A stretch of DNA of 64,000 nucleotides. Source: Diphasiastrum complanatum (Eukaryota; Streptophyta; Lycopodiopsida; Lycopodiales; Lycopodiaceae). The DNA lies in assembly GCA_029204225.1 (NCBI GenBank), contig CM055094.1, positions 17,628,625 to 17,692,624 of the forward strand, in the 5' to 3' direction. Positions within the stretch are counted from its first letter, which is position 1, and every line of letters starts with the position of its first letter. Below, in pieces: positions 22,901 to 35,190 of this stretch. Below the pieces are notes generated by a model. The model was not told the origin of the DNA, ran no database searches, and saw nothing but the letters and a program-made list of their open reading frames with translations. The position numbers were made by a program, and so were the translations under genes.

Positions 22901-23644
22901 CTTGATCTTGCCCTTTAGACCACTTACTTTTGGTTTTGCCCTTGAGTTTTCCCTTTGTGAACATAGCATCCTCTTGAAGTGTCGATGTAGTTCCACCTCT
23001 TGCTTGAAGCCTATGATAGAATACACTTTTACATCCAAGCATCATAAGAATTAGCCACCAACATTGTCACCAAACTATGGTTTCATACCTCATTGATCAA
23101 GATCTCTTGAAGATCCATCAAACTTGGCAAAGTCTTTTGAATAGCAATACTTTGAACAATGTTAGCATGAGCATCCAACAAGCCATTAAGAATCACTTGA
23201 ATAACCTCTCCTTCCTTAATGCTTTCATCTATGCAAGCTAACTCATCATTCACTGCTTTCATTCTCAAAACAAAAGTACTTGGACTTTCTTCATTCTTTT
23301 GCAAACAAGAAAAGATTTGCATTCTTAGAGTCAACACTCTAGAAGTAGACTTGGATTCATAAAGCTTCTTCAATGAATTCCAAGCTTCCAAAGATGATGT
23401 GCACTTACCAACTTCCTTGAGAAGTTCATTGGTAACATTCATCTTTATCATGTGTAGACTTGTTGGCCCTCTTGTCATACCTCAATTGATCTTGTTGTGT
23501 TGCTGGTCTCTCCTCCAAACCTACAACAATATCCAAAACATCATTCATCTCAAGAAGTGACTTCATCCTCACTTTCCACAATGAATAGTTACTTGAGGTA
23601 AGCCTATCATTGGCTTCCAACATGACTCCAATTGAGGGTGTCAT
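22900..23644 (-). pseudogene. Copia gag (copy B)
   Basis: ATG at 23644 gives MTPSIGVMLEANDRLTSSNY and SLWKVRMKSLLEMNDVLDIV. A frame break near 23460 leads to MIKMNVTNELLKEVGKCTSS, EAWNSLKKLYESKS and DELACIDESIKEGEVIQVIL up to 23083. This is the UBN2-type copia capsid. A short stretch around 23000-23085, absent from copy A, separates it from the knuckle region and looks like a small insertion. Confidence 0.85.
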
Positions 23645-24228
23645 GTAGCAATGACCCGATCTTCTCTTTCAACTTGCTTCAATGCACAAAACACTCCTTT
23701 GAACAACAACAAATGCTTTCAAAAGAAATCACCAAGAATTGAAACTATCTCACAAATTCTCTTCTAGCACTTATCCAAGCAAATCAACCCATAGAATAAT
23801 GGAATCTTGATCAATCTATGATCTATCCTCAATCTAATGATTTTTTCCACTTCCTAAGATTGAAACACACTCAAATGAAGTCCGCAACCTCACTATCTAG
23901 AGATCCAATCAAAATTAGGGTTTTAACAAAATCACAAAAAATTGACTATTTCAAATCTACATGCAAATGTTGAAAATTTGATATGCAATCTATAAGCCAC
24001 CACTTAGGCTGAACCAATGATCCAAAAATCGGCCAAATCCAGTATGTGAATTCAAAAATCGAAATTGAAGAAGTATATTGACCTATTTAGTGTTTTGATC
24101 TACAAAAGATCCAATCTACAAAAGCAAAAATGATTTTGATGTAGAATCCTCTCTAGCATGCTCTAGACTTGATATCTCCACCAAATTATTGATAGATCTG
24201 ATTTCCTCCTTCATAACCTGAAACACAA

Positions 24229-24240
24229 GCTTTGATACCA
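24229..24240 (-). other. Copia primer-binding site (copy B)
   Basis: Minus strand TGGTATCAAAGC, one base off the initiator-Met tRNA complement, directly abuts the LTR at 24241. Confidence 0.92.
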
Positions 24241-24797
24241 TGTAAAAGATTTCAGATCCTTAAGATCCAATCTACTTGAATGTTCTTTGGTTAGAAAGAG
24301 AAATACACCACCAATTTCACTAGAAAAATCAGCATCTACACACAATTTGAGATGCAAACACCAATAGAACTTGATCAAACTTGAATGAAATGATTATGTA
24401 CTGTTGTTGTCCGTACAAAACTAGCAAGCTACTGTATTTCACACGGGTGGATCCAAAAATAGCAAATATAGATCATTCTACACATAGAATTTCAAGCAAT
24501 CACCAAGATAGTGCACCAATGAATAGTAGAACTCAAGAGAACCATGTATAAGCATGAAATGAGATAGAGAAGAGAGAATATTACTCTCTCCACAAGTTAC
24601 ATCCTTTTATAACAGGTCCAAATCCTATTTGGCCACTTGGCTTTCCCACCAAAATGCTAACCCTACTAATTTTGGGTCTAGATTCAATGTACCCAACTAT
24701 TCAAATTGAATCTACTCAAACTCGCATTCTAACCTTCCCACACTTTCAAAAAGTGTCTATTCAAATGAAATTTAGACTAATGAACTTTGAAAAGTCA
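24241..24797 (-). repeat. 5' LTR of copy B
   Basis: 557 bases. On the plus strand it starts TGTAAAAGATT next to the priming site and ends GAAAAGTCA, so the ends are TG...CA. It matches 19611-20140. A TATA-like run (minus strand TATAAAAGGATG, about 24600) is in place for a promoter of the element. Confidence 0.92.
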
Positions 24798-24956
24798 ACC
24801 TCTAAGTCTAAAAAAGTTTTGGCCTCAATATGCCAAATATGAAAATATTGCAAAATGTGATGAAACTAATTGAATCTTTCACATTAATTTCTCTATTCTC
24901 TAATAAAGTTACATATATGATCATTGACTAATTTACAAATTAGATTAAAATCTTAC

Positions 24957-25353
24957 GAGCTTTCCATTGATAATGAATCTGAAGTGTTCTGGTAGAATTT
25001 CATTGTGCATTAAGACCAGCACTTGTCTGATATAACTTAAGCTCCAATGATCCTCCACTATAATTGTAGTTAGCATATCTTCATTGTTGAAAATGTGGAC
25101 TTCTTTTCGATCTGTGTGATTAACCATTTGAAGGTCTTGATCGAGTGGCATCCATGTCCCACTTATTCGTTTCCATCTCTGGTAACGGAATGTAAGACTA
25201 AGCATTTGTCTTGCAATGCAATAATGAAATATCATAGATGATTTTTTAGTTATACATTCAATATCTTCGACTGCCTTGCATTCCCAACCCACATCCATCA
25301 GATCTGAAAGAGTGTCATCTGGCACATCCTTACAAACAAATAATGTTAGTGTT
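24957..25353 (-). CDS. Orphan internal exon of an unidentified host-like gene
   Basis: An open stretch of 397 bases is bounded by an acceptor (TTCATAG ending 25354) and a strong donor (GTAAGA from 24956). It encodes about 130 residues with a Trp/His/Asp-rich composition (TFRYQRWKRISGTWMPLDQD), ending WSLSYIRQVLVLMHNEILP and EHFRFIINGK. The last 45 residues look like a ubiquitin-fold segment (a beta strand, an IR-type helix, then P..F.FI.NG), but this is only a resemblance. No other exon of the gene is visible; copia copy B begins 160 bases downstream and may have broken the gene. Confidence 0.45.
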
Positions 25354-25605
25354 CTATGAACATTTGCATTTGAAAAAAAATCTACAAATATATATAAAAA
25401 GATAGGAACCAACTTAATCTATTGACTTTTGATCCAGTGCTAGCTTTCATTGAGTTTTTCAAATCTAATAGTAATTTACATCTAAAGAAACTCCTCTAGT
25501 GAGATTATCAGTTACAAAATAATTACATAGATGCATGCATACTGATATGATATTGAACGCAATAAAAGATAGATTGATTCAGTGAAAGAAACAAATCAGA
25601 ATAGA

Positions 25606-26586
25606 TTAGGGCCCTTTTTGGACTCAAAAAGGGCCTCTTCACTAATTATAATTAGTGTTAATGACGACATGTGTACCAATAAGAGAGTGACAAGTGAGAT
25701 GGAATGGTCCATATGACATGGCACATCCAATGGTGTAAAATAGATCTCCAAATTCTAACCCTCCTAGTAACCCTCCTCTAACTCTACTTGCTCACCCCAT
25801 AGTAATGATGATTTGACAAGGCTCAAATTTAAATTTTAAATACCAATATAATCGTTTTTCAAGGCCTTCAAAATTCATCTTTTTAAGCTGAGAATGAGTG
25901 AAAAGGGGGCCCGATATTTCCTTGGGCCAATATTTTGAAAAAGAAATTTTAAAAAAAGATGGGGGAGGGGGATGGGAGTACATCCCCCCCCTCCGCTCTC
26001 TCTCTCTCTCTCTCTCCCTCGGGGCCAGCTGGCCCGTCGCGCCTCACCCACCCCTCCGGGCCGCTGGCCCTCGTTGAATCGCGTGGCCCGGAGGGCCACA
26101 CCTAACATCTCCCCCTCCCTCGATGTCCTGTCAAAGAGGGAGGGGGGAGACCTGGGAGCGCGCGCTCATCGCGCTCCCACCCGGCTCAGCGGCTCCAAGT
26201 GGGCAGGAGAGAGAGAGAGAGAGCGGGGAGGGGGGGGGGATGTACTCCCATCCCCCTCCCCCATTTTTTTTCAATTTTTTTTTTCAAAATGGGAGCCCAA
26301 GGAAATATCGGGCCCCCTTTTCACTCATTCTCAGCTTAAAAAGATGAATTTTGAAGGCCTTGAAAAAATAGATGTTATATTGGATTTAAATTTTTTGGCT
26401 ACATTAAAAATTAGGTGTCCTTGCTATATTATGTTAGGCCTAAGTGAAGCCTACTAAAATAGAACTTAACCCATGATAAACCCAGGGTGAACTGCCACAT
26501 AGGATGATTAATGAGTTAATTAATCCTAATTAGCAAACATATTTAGGCAAGGAAGAGGCCCTTTTTGAGTTCAAAAAGGGCCCTAA
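25606..26586. mobile_element. Fold-back inverted-repeat element (MITE-like)
   Basis: The ends are 35-base inverted repeats: TTAGGGCCCTTTTTGGACTC onward at 25606-25640 and its complement at 26552-26586, one mismatch. Each end is itself a small palindrome (GGGCCCTTTTTG...CAAAAAGGGCC). Inside lie longer arms: about 25836-26010 pairs with 26215-26390, including GAAAAGGGGGCCC and CCCCCTCCCCC runs. The core is GC-rich with CT and GA tracts. No transposase is encoded. The flanks show no clear direct duplication, though the element edges read TTA and TAA. Confidence 0.8.
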
Positions 26587-26639
26587 TTTGAAATGAGCAC
26601 AAAGGAATTGCAGATCAAAGCCATGTGCTCTGAGCTATC

Positions 26640-27238
26640 TCTGAGTAACTGTAACTCTGTCTGAATTAAGCACTTCCGCTAATAAGCAGTAAGCACAATA
26701 GAAAACTCTAAATCAACTCTAAAGAATTGAGCTAGAATACTCAAGAGTGTTCAAGCTTGAAAGCTTGAGAGAGATGCTAACTATGCTTCATTATCAATTG
26801 CTTGCTAATGATCTATTAACGTAGAAGTATGAACATTTATATATACTAAGAGATTAGGTCGTCAATTGCGACATCCAGTTGGCTGTAATGTGTTGGCACT
26901 CGTCCAGTTAGGACTTCTTGGAAAATCATTTGCTGATAATTAATGCAAGAAGGTGGCTTAAACTCAAAACTGAATGTTAATTGCCACTCTTCATAAATGA
27001 ACTGTTTTTCGCGACAGTCGAAAAATGCGAAAATGCGACAGCCGAAAAATGCGAAAAATGTAAAGGAGTAGAAGTCTTCAAAGTGGCCGAAGTGGCCGAA
27101 GTGACAATAGCCACCTGTAAACCATTTCCGAGTAGGTCTATAGAATGTGTAAAAACACGAAGAAAACTGCAGGTGTAGATGATCAATTGGATGAAGATTA
27201 AAAGTCGATTAGTCGATTAGTAGGAGAATAATCCAACA
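26640..27238 (-). repeat. LTR-like sequence with GCGAAAAATG words
   Basis: Plus-strand end AATCCAACA (minus strand TGTTGGATT) looks like a copia LTR start. It carries repeated CCGAAAAATGCGAAAA and GTGGCCGAA words at 27010-27105, as do the LTR of copy F (43690-43910) and the block at 58230-58560. The left limit is not defined. Confidence 0.4.
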
Positions 27239-27894
27239 TTTTAAAAATCTTTTACGAAAATGAGCACCTAATTGACCTTGGTGTTACAACCAGCCTATTA
27301 CTGTTACACAATATTCGAACTTTCTTTCACGAAACCTTTGGGAAGAAGAATTTGTGTGGAATGAATGACTAAGTATTTTGTTTTATAGTTCGAGATGAGG
27401 CTTGTTCTATGTTTATAGTTGCACATTTTTTCTAAGACAGTAGATCAAATCATTTTCAAGTATTGGCATCACCAGTAGCTGCACCCATATCCACTGTAAA
27501 ATATACATACAAAGTTCTAAAATATTTTCAAATAAGGTATATAAAGCCTTTTGGTACTCTGAAATTTGCAAACCGAGGAATCCGAGAATTTTGAACAGCC
27601 AGCTATCATCCATGGAGGATAAGCCCTTACCAGCATCCGCCGTTTAATCAGTTACATCGTATGAAAGGCATCACATTATTAACTTGTATCCTGAACTACG
27701 AAAGACCTGCAGCAGCCAGCTTGAAAGCCTATCAATGCAACTCGTTTTTGCTTTAATGGGATGGCCGTCTTATTACCATTTCTTCTGCTAGGAAAAACGT
27801 CATAGCTTTACAGCTTGATTCTAACAACTAAACCACATAGATAGACCAACGCCTAACTTCTCAAAGAATGTTATGCTTTGATCTAGTTATAGAA
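27239..27894. other. No gene; 3' flank of the zinc-finger gene
   Basis: AT-rich. It should contain the 3' UTR of the minus-strand gene at 27895-28824; I could not place a poly(A) signal with confidence. Confidence 0.4.
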
Positions 27895-28824
27895 TTACAG
27901 ACCACCCATGCCTAATCTCAGCTCAAGATCCAACACAGGCAAGTCATTCTCTATGGGTACGGTTTGTTGTTGTAGATGTTTTGAATTTTTCAAATATCTT
28001 CCTTGCATTCCAACTCTGGCTTCAGGTCGTCCCATTTGGCTTGATTGCTGATCAGATAATTGTGGCGAGCTGTCTGAAAGTGTATCTGATTTTATAGTGT
28101 TGCTTGGAGTACCCATTTCGTGCATTGAAGTCAGGTTCATGCTTGTGATAAAAGAAAGGGAGCCTTTTGTTACAACACTTGATGGAGTTGTGGATTTGGA
28201 GATTGGTGCCGATAATCCAAAAGCTAATGAACATGCAAAGGGATTCGTTTTCTGTTCATAGTCAGAGCACTCTGATGCGCTGGACGGGTGCAGCACTTGC
28301 AATTGCTGCGCAGTTGGATCTGGTAGGTATATCCAACAGCCATCAAACGCAGCTAAATAGTTACTGCCTTCACCAGATGCTTGACTCGTGGGTGCAAGGT
28401 TGGCTGACGGCCGGAGGCTGACAGAACTGAAGGCGTTAGACCTATTTTCAAATGCACGCTCTCTTCGGTGGATATTCATATGACCTCCTAACGCTTGGGC
28501 TGAGCGAAAATCTTTAGAACAATATTTGCATGAATAGGAGCGAGGAGGCCACAGGCTACTATATTTGGCAACATCTTCCTCGAATGCTCTAGCTTCCCAC
28601 GAGTCATCGTGGGCTACCCGTGTCTTAGTTGTCCTACCGCACACTACTTCGAGCGGCAATGCATACGGGGCGGCGTCATGCAGAAACCGGAATGCAGCAG
28701 TGGGGCTCAACTGCTCCTCCTGTGGGTGCTTCCGGTGTTGCTGTTGCTGATACGGAAAGATCGAGTGTGGTAACATGGCGCCGAGGAAGGCGGGGCGGGG
28801 AGAAGTGGGTAAGTCTGAAATCAT
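27895..28824 (-). CDS. C2H2 zinc-finger transcription repressor, SUPERMAN/RBE type
   Basis: Single-exon 309-residue protein, ATG at 28824. One C2H2 finger (C99, C102, H115, H119) contains the plant-specific QALGGH helix in [20 protein letters not shown]. The C terminus ends [12 protein letters not shown]: residues 298-304 form an LxLxL EAR repressor motif that recruits TOPLESS-type corepressors. The rest is low complexity: Gln-rich near residue 26, Ser-rich in the middle. Single-finger QALGGH plus terminal EAR is the SUPERMAN/RABBIT EARS/ZFP10 build, whose members repress genes in flower, leaf or trichome development. It should act in the nucleus. No stop or frame break is seen, so it is likely functional. 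I cannot choose a specific ortholog. Confidence 0.95.
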   Translation of the reverse strand: MISDLPTSPRPAFLGAMLPHSIFPYQQQQHRKHPQEEQLSPTAAFRFLHDAAPYALPLEVVCGRTTKTRVAHDDSWEARAFEEDVAKYSSLWPPRSYSCKYCSKDFRSAQALGGHMNIHRRERAFENRSNAFSSVSLRPSANLAPTSQASGEGSNYLAAFDGCWIYLPDPTAQQLQVLHPSSASECSDYEQKTNPFACSLAFGLSAPISKSTTPSSVVTKGSLSFITSMNLTSMHEMGTPSNTIKSDTLSDSSPQLSDQQSSQMGRPEARVGMQGRYLKNSKHLQQQTVPIENDLPVLDLELRLGMGGL

Positions 28825-28859
28825 TTCGAATGCTCTGCTAAGTACTTCATCTAACTAGA

Positions 28860-31800
28860 GCTGCCCAGTGCCTACTATTGAACAGATATACAAGCACGAC
28901 TAAATCTTTACATATCTACAAAGAGTACTGAAAGATTCCTAAAATGTATGGACGATAACTCAAGTAATCTGTAAACGTTTCATAATTCACAATGGAATGT
29001 CCTGTTCTTTGCGGCTTAACCACGGTGTAGGTGCCTCCTGTTCAATACTCCATGCGACGATACAAATGGCATAGTATCATCCAGTTTCTCTGGCTAGAGA
29101 CCAGAAGATGGGACCAACTGATTCTGGACAAAAAGTGTACGCGAATGAAAGGAGTGGAAGAAGACAAGACTTCAAGAAGAGTAAGACGTCTAGCTTGCTG
29201 CAGCAATTGAAAGGAGCAGGCCGTCTTGGACTACGTGTCTGAGAGTGTCATCATCTTCAAAATTTCAGTTTTCAATGCTTGAAGGCATATTGCATATTTG
29301 AGTCACAGGATAAGATGAAACGGCTCTAGCAACTAGAAGTACTTGAACCCAGGATGCGCTCACAATTCACCTCCAGACGTTCTTTGTGTGCTGAGGCTGT
29401 CTGGACTCTCCACTGTCTAGCGACTACAGAAATGACCGGCATCTTAGATTGTGGGTCCACATTCCTCGGAACTTTCCTCTGTGTTCAAGCAGCTGCAGCC
29501 CTATTCTTGCCCGGCGGGTCAGTTTTTCACTCATAGTATACAGTATGCACTGTCAATGTTTATGGCCTTTCCAAAAATGGAGGGGTGGTGCAGAATATGT
29601 ACTGTATGCCTACATGTACAGAATGCATAGAATGCGATTGATTATGAATGCTACAGAACGTGTTCGCTAGGCTAAGATTCTGAGAAGGAATCAATCAATA
29701 GTTCTACTTAGACACGTTCTATATAAAGCTGAAAAAGATGCTCGTGTCAGGTAATTTAGACTTATATTGCAATCATTCTCCGGCAGCTATTACAATAGCT
29801 ACTACTTTTCTTTTCCCACTTTAAGCTCTACTCTAACCTGTGGCAGCATTTTAACCGCACTTGCTCCAAGTCTCTCAAGATTCGAGCACTATAGAAGCAT
29901 CAACTGGCAAGAAGATACTGAATAAGCACATGTAATTCGGCTAATATTCCCTGTAGATGCATGCAGCTGCTACTCACTGCAGGTAGTAAATCTAATGGCC
30001 AAGTAAGATTAAGATACACACAGGAATATAAATTGTGTATTATTAGATTCATCCATCAACCATTTCAGAATACACCAGCTGCCAGCATCACTTGATGAAA
30101 CCTTATACCACAAGAATGAGAAAATTTGACCTTGTCTTGCATGAATATATGCTGGAGTATGAGCTAGTCAAAGTTTATCGAAGCTAGAACCTAGCTTGGG
30201 ACTTGGGTCTTTGATATCCCTAGTTTATTGTTAGGCCTCGTTGTAGTAAAAAATAACAACTAAGACAAGATAGCATCATACCATACACAAAGCATGGTTG
30301 AGCATGAGACATTATACGAACGAAAACACACACACACACACACATTGATGTATGTATACAATATGTGTAGACTATCTATAGCAACTACAACAAAGGGATT
30401 TAAAAGATAGAACAAGCTTGTCTCAAACTAGAGAATAATTGCTCCTTGGAAGATAAAGAAAACAGAGAATTCAAGTTTTTAAGAAATATTAAACATTTAA
30501 ACATATGCATTGCATCAATATATACATCACATGTGTAGCACAAATTATACATTTGTTGGTATCATTTTGATTCTTTGATATCATAATATCAAAGCATTTG
30601 AGTTTCCAAGTTATCAAAAGACTAAGCCTAAATCTCCACAAAATACCTAAACAAAAAGGTAATATTTTACATAGCAGAAGATCATATATTTTTAATTCCA
30701 TGCCCACACAATTTTTATTTGATTTCTTCTATAACTTCTACTACAAATGATGCAACAAAAAGTTTGAATTCGTCATATATCGAATAGTGGATTTATTCAC
30801 TAAATAGTAGCTTGTATCATATATTCGATATTTAACTAGGTCACATTTTGCTTTAAGCCCACATTTACTATATATAACCTTATTCTAACTTCGTTGTTAA
30901 GATGTAGACATTGAAAATTGAAAATTTAATCACTTTAGATCTTTTATGCAAGAAATAATGTAGTAAGGTGGTCACTACACATCGCTCTCCTCAAATGATG
31001 TCCTCGTGAACTTCAGTCATTCTAGAAATTCAATTCAATGCACTATATGTTTCTTCTTTAAGCTCAATGTTAAGCTCTACATATCCTTTTGGTATTCCTT
31101 TCATATCAAAATGGACCAAGCAAAGACATTTGATATTTAATAAAAAAGTTCTTATACTACACAATTTCAAAAATTAAAAGTGCCTTTGATACATACAAAT
31201 GTCGATCCTTTCATGCTCCAAATTTTCATGTCTTCCTTTTGTAAAATTAGTGGGATTTTTTTCCAATATTTTTTTAACATTACTCATAGTAGAATTCTTC
31301 AATTTCATAATGTTATAGATAATAAACACTTATGTATGTTGATAACGTTTTAAAATAAATCATTTTAAATGAAGACAAAAATTCAAATGTATATTCTAAG
31401 TCCAGTATAGGTGTCTCTCTTTCATAACTATCTCTTCCAAAATATAATAATGTCATCTAATCAGTTTGACCCAAGGGCTTTATGAAATAGTAGTTGTCTC
31501 TTTTTTTAATAGGTAATCATATTAGACTCTTAAGCCAAGTTTTGCCTATCAATGATGGATAGGGCGATGTTGTAATAGGATTAATCACTACAGAATCTAT
31601 GAGAAATTCTTTCCCCTTTAAGTACACCAACTAGTTTCTTTCTCATTTGGTCTATCACTCGTATACATCTTTTAGTATATAAGCAAAGGCCTAAAAAAGA
31701 TTGATTCTAGTATACATCTTTGGGGTTTTGCCAATCCTTAATTACAGCAAGTTCCATCTGGATGCCATCTTCAAGAACATCATACCCCAAAAAGTGAATC

Positions 31801-32290
31801 TTTGGCAGAAATACATCACCCTTCTTAGTTTTCATGTAAAAAAAATTCTCATGCAAGATCTAAAACAATATCAAAGTGTTCATTATGTGAAAAATCAAAA
31901 AGCTATCTATGTTGACTTTAGGGGTTTGATTAAGCTTTTCCATCAAGCATCTATGTGTAGGAAGTTGATTGTGCCATTTTTGGCTCTAGAGGCTAAATAG
32001 TCAAGTACACATGAACTATAGCTCAGAAGTATGTCATGTAACATATCATAGGAAAGTGCTAGCGCAATGCACTAAACTTCGTTGAAATCGGACTTACCAC
32101 CAAAAAGTTATGCCAATAATAATGTGGAATCAAAAAATTTACGTTACGTAGATTTCAAATTTGAGTGTTTTCATTGGTCCATGTGTGAGAAAAATTTGAG
32201 AAAAAAATAGAAAGAGAATCTTTACAAAGGGCCCTTTTTGGATTTAGAACTCCTCTAATGAATCACACTTTGAAGCATTCCCACACACGA
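28860..32290. other. Gene-poor AT-rich stretch
   Basis: No domain or exon structure recognised. It should hold the promoter of the zinc-finger gene (just above 28824). A (CA)9 run lies near 30325-30343. A single GGGCCCTTTTTGGATTT at about 32230 recalls the end of the inverted-repeat element at 25606. The last few hundred bases before 32298 are probably the LTR of the plus-strand copia element E. Confidence 0.5.
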
Positions 32291-32300
32291 AAATTTCACG

Positions 32301-32312
32301 TGGTATCAGAGC
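32301..32312 (+). other. Copia primer-binding site (copy E)
   Basis: Exact TGGTATCAGAGC, two bases after the LTR-like CA end. Confidence 0.88.
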
Positions 32313-33060
32313 TAGCCTAATGATCACATGTATTCATCAAGTCTTGAGTTATTTTTGCATTGAAATCAAGTTTAAGAGTGACTAGGCCCATTTTCCTAGC
32401 TATCTTGATGTTTTTTGGATCAAAACAGATCAATAGGACATTGATTAGGTCTGATCTGGTAATATATGGATTGTAGTGATCAGACACATGTGAGAGTCAG
32501 CCAAGTTTGGTTGATGAGTTCTCCTCCAAGGTAGATCCAAAATCTAAGCTTGATAATTTGATTAGAAGCTAGAATTGTCTATTTCTGATGCAAGTTGTTT
32601 CATATCATTTGGATGAGGCATTCAAAAGCTATAGCCTTTTGAATGAGGGTAGGTAGGGCAGCAACAAGACCTGGTTGGACACTTTTGGTTTGAGCCATAA
32701 CTTGCCTGATTGATCCTAAAACTTAGTTTAATGCTTGCCAATCCCATCTATTTGAGATCTAGTCATAGTTTTGAGGTCATAGCCACATTGTTTCATGCAT
32801 GTTGAATGTATTTGAGTGATTTGTGGATTCTTTTAGTGCTTTCCACGTGCTAAAGAGAGTTTGACCCAAACTTTGCCTATACTCCATCTTTGAATGAGAG
32901 GTTGATCTAGTTTGAGAGAGATTGAAAAAGCTAGTGAGCTTAATCTCACATTTTGTTGCAAGATCTTGCATAGGAGTTGGTAGTACACCTTTATTGGATC
33001 CTATAGTGAGAGAGAAGCAACACTTTATTGTTCACTACAAGGTATCTCCACTACATTTGA

Positions 33061-33740
33061 TGGCTTTCATGGGTTCCTTCCTATTGGAATCATGTGAGAG
33101 ATTAACTACCTCCAATTATTCTATTTGGAAGGTAAGGATGGATTCAATCTTGATACTCCAAGATGTGATGGACATAGTTCTTGGACTTGAGGAGGAGCCT
33201 CAAGTGCTCCAAGAAGTTCAAAGATATAAGAAGAGAGCTAGAATGGCTCTACACTATATCAATATGAATGTCTCTAATGAGATATTGAGAGAGATTGGTA
33301 CTCGCAACTCAGCCAAGGAAGCTTGGGACTCACTCAAACTATCTATGAAGCCAAGAATACCTCTAGGCTCCTCACTCTAAAGAACCAAATCTTCCAAAGT
33401 TGCCAAAGGAGTTATGAGAGTGCAACCAATCATATATTGAGAGTCAAAGACATCCATAGGGAGCTTGCTTGTATTGTAGATTCCATCAAAAGCTAGTCCA
33501 AGACATTCTCAATGTCCTGAAAGATAATTATGACAATCCTATCCAATCCTATGTTATCAAGGAAGAGCTACCTAGCTTGGAGGCATTACAAGGTGTTCTT
33601 ATTGCTGCAGAATTAAGACATGAGAACAAGCTTATGAGGATGGACAAATTATCCCTCAATCATAATGGTGATGGCAAAGCACTATTTGTCACTATTATGC
33701 CTTATGAAGGAGTCAAAATTATCCTCCCCTCTGAGTGTTG
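33061..33740 (+). pseudogene. Copia gag (copy E)
   Basis: The first frame (33061-33380) has LTTSNYSIWKVRMDSILILQ, ALHYINMNVSNEILREIGTR and EAWDSLKLS, the UBN2-type copia capsid. The next parts (NHILRVKDIHRELACIVDSI, then ELPSLEALQGVLIAAELRHE) are in shifted frames. The zinc knuckle is missing. It is clearly related to the gag of copies A and B but from another family. Confidence 0.87.
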
Positions 33741-33749
33741 TAGGTCCCA

Positions 33750-35190
33750 CTGCATTATTGCTTCAACTTTGTCACACTGTCCTTGGAAAGGCATGGATTT
33801 GCTTTTCCTATGTAAAACCAAGGACTTATTGGCTTCGTTATTGCGTGTCTCGACAAATCTTCAAGCTTCAATAGCTTTTTAGGATAGCACTGCATAGCTG
33901 AGAGTCTCTTGTTTTTCCTTGTCAGCTTTTCTTTTATCAAGATTTTTCTCGTAGCCAACCTTTCTTCCGATGGCTTCAAATGTGATGAATCTCGTCTTTG
34001 CGCCCACCAACGGGATAGGTCCCAGGTGCAACTTCATTCCGGGTATAAACTTGTTTCCATACCACTTCTCAATCATCTGCACATATTGACGGGAAGTAAA
34101 GGCAGCTAGAAAATAAAGTCTCACCATCATTAGATGTGCATCTTCCATTTGTAAAGGCTGGTTGACATCCAACCCAATGGGTGGCAGGCCTTTATCCCAA
34201 TTGCATTCCAACGTTGCAAGAAATGCTATAGATAAACAATAGTTGCGCTTTCTTGGAATACGATATTCGCACTTCCCCTATAGGTATATCCAAACTTTAG
34301 GAGCACGTCCCTGGAATGATAGGCCAATTGACTTGTCGCTCGGCTGGCTTTGTTTTCTCCCAAGGATCCCTTCTTTTGATCAGCAGATATAGTAGGGGTC
34401 AGTCCTTTTCCAGCTCAGTGCTCTTAGGTATTCTTGTAGCTGCTCGTCGTTATTTAGCAGCATTACAGTCCTCCAGGAGGGCTGTAATCATAGGGCATTC
34501 ACAAGGTTACTGAGCTTTGGATACTCTTCAACCATTATTTTTTGTGCCCCCCCTCGCTCTCCCTTCTTGTAGGTCTTCTGAAACTCATCAGACTCCTTGC
34601 GATCATCATAGCGTCTTTTGATCTTTTTTATATATTTCTCCGGCAGCTTCCTTGAGGGTCTTGCCAAATAATCATCCAGTGTGGTGGCACTCTTGGTATC
34701 ATGAACTTTTGAGTAGAAACCTCGGGCTTTGATCCAGCTAAAGTTTTGCTCTTACTCCTCGAAGGAGATGGAGACTTTCACTGAAATTTGTATTGTTTGA
34801 CCTTGATCTTGATCTCCTCTTGTTTCTTGGTCAAGATCGGCTGCATCAGTCTCTTCAGCTTTATCGTCATGAGTGGGGCAGTTTCAATTGTGTGTTTAGC
34901 TTGTGTGATTGCAGGCAACTCTCTTTCTCCCTCCCCTAAAAGTATTGCCTATGTATATTGGGCACATGAGGGGGTGAGATAACAATTGGAACAGATCTCG
35001 ATGGTGATTGGGATCGGGCTTGTATCCGCCGGTGATTGCACTGATGTCTTCTGGGTGATTCAAATCTGGTGCTGAGGTGAGGAGGTAGCCGGTGAGGTTT
35101 GGTGTTATCGAGTACGTCTGGTTTGGAGGCTGCCCTCCTTTTCATCTTCGTTGTCTTCGCTACTTGACAAGATGTCTTTGTAGCCTGCCA
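33750..35190 (-). pseudogene. Unknown minus-strand ORF relic, possibly retroelement gag-like
   Basis: Coding-like frames run from an ATG near 35190 (MAGYKDILSSSEDNEDEKEG) to about 33750 with several stops and frame shifts. Readable blocks are IKARGFYSKVHDTKSATTLD, LARPSRKLPEKYIKKIKRRY, ECNWDKGLPPIGLDVNQPLQ, FTSRQYVQMIEKWYGNKFIP and MKLHLGPIPLVGAKTRFITF, the last three in one clean frame (33879-34211). The N-terminal part is acidic and Pro/Ser-rich; the C terminus is Lys-rich. I do not recognise the family. It lies downstream (on its strand) of gypsy integrase and a minisatellite, so a Gag-like or extra ORF of a gypsy element is plausible. Confidence 0.4.

Larger units (their letters stand above)
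19611..24797 (-). mobile_element. Ty1/copia element with both LTRs and a foreign insert (copy B)
   Basis: Minus-strand element of about 5.2 kb: 5' LTR 24241-24797, priming site 24229-24240, gag (ATG at 23644), zinc knuckle, protease, pre-integrase, integrase, a chimeric RT/RNase H ORF, purine tract (about 20141-20156) and 3' LTR 19611-20140. The LTRs differ by roughly one base in twenty by eye, so the insertion is not recent. The 3' LTR lacks its outermost 27 bases, so a target duplication cannot be checked. Frame breaks occur near 23060, 22850 and 22170. Most of RT is absent, so it could only move with help. Confidence 0.93.
32301..33740 (+). mobile_element. 5' part of a plus-strand Ty1/copia element (copy E)
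   Basis: A priming site (TGGTATCAGAGC at 32301-32312) follows an LTR-like end (AAATTTCA at 32291-32298). About 750 bases of leader and a gag region (33061-33740) come next. Nothing of pol follows; the sequence changes to unrelated minus-strand coding near 33750. The LTR start was not located. Confidence 0.75.

Noticed and set aside
25972..26457. 161-residue plus-strand frame
   Set aside because: It is the translation of the fold-back element's arms and core; both arms give mirror-image products.
28565..28841. Plus-strand frames opposite the zinc-finger gene
   Set aside because: They are shadows of the minus-strand coding sequence, which has a full domain structure.
29354..29670. Two overlapping frames with Cys and hydrophobic residues
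   Set aside because: Short, no signal-peptide logic or family resemblance, overlapping frames.
30322..30345. CRISPR-like or functional array
   Set aside because: It is a simple (CA)n run. No CRISPR array exists anywhere in the window; all tandem arrays lack spacers of regular length.
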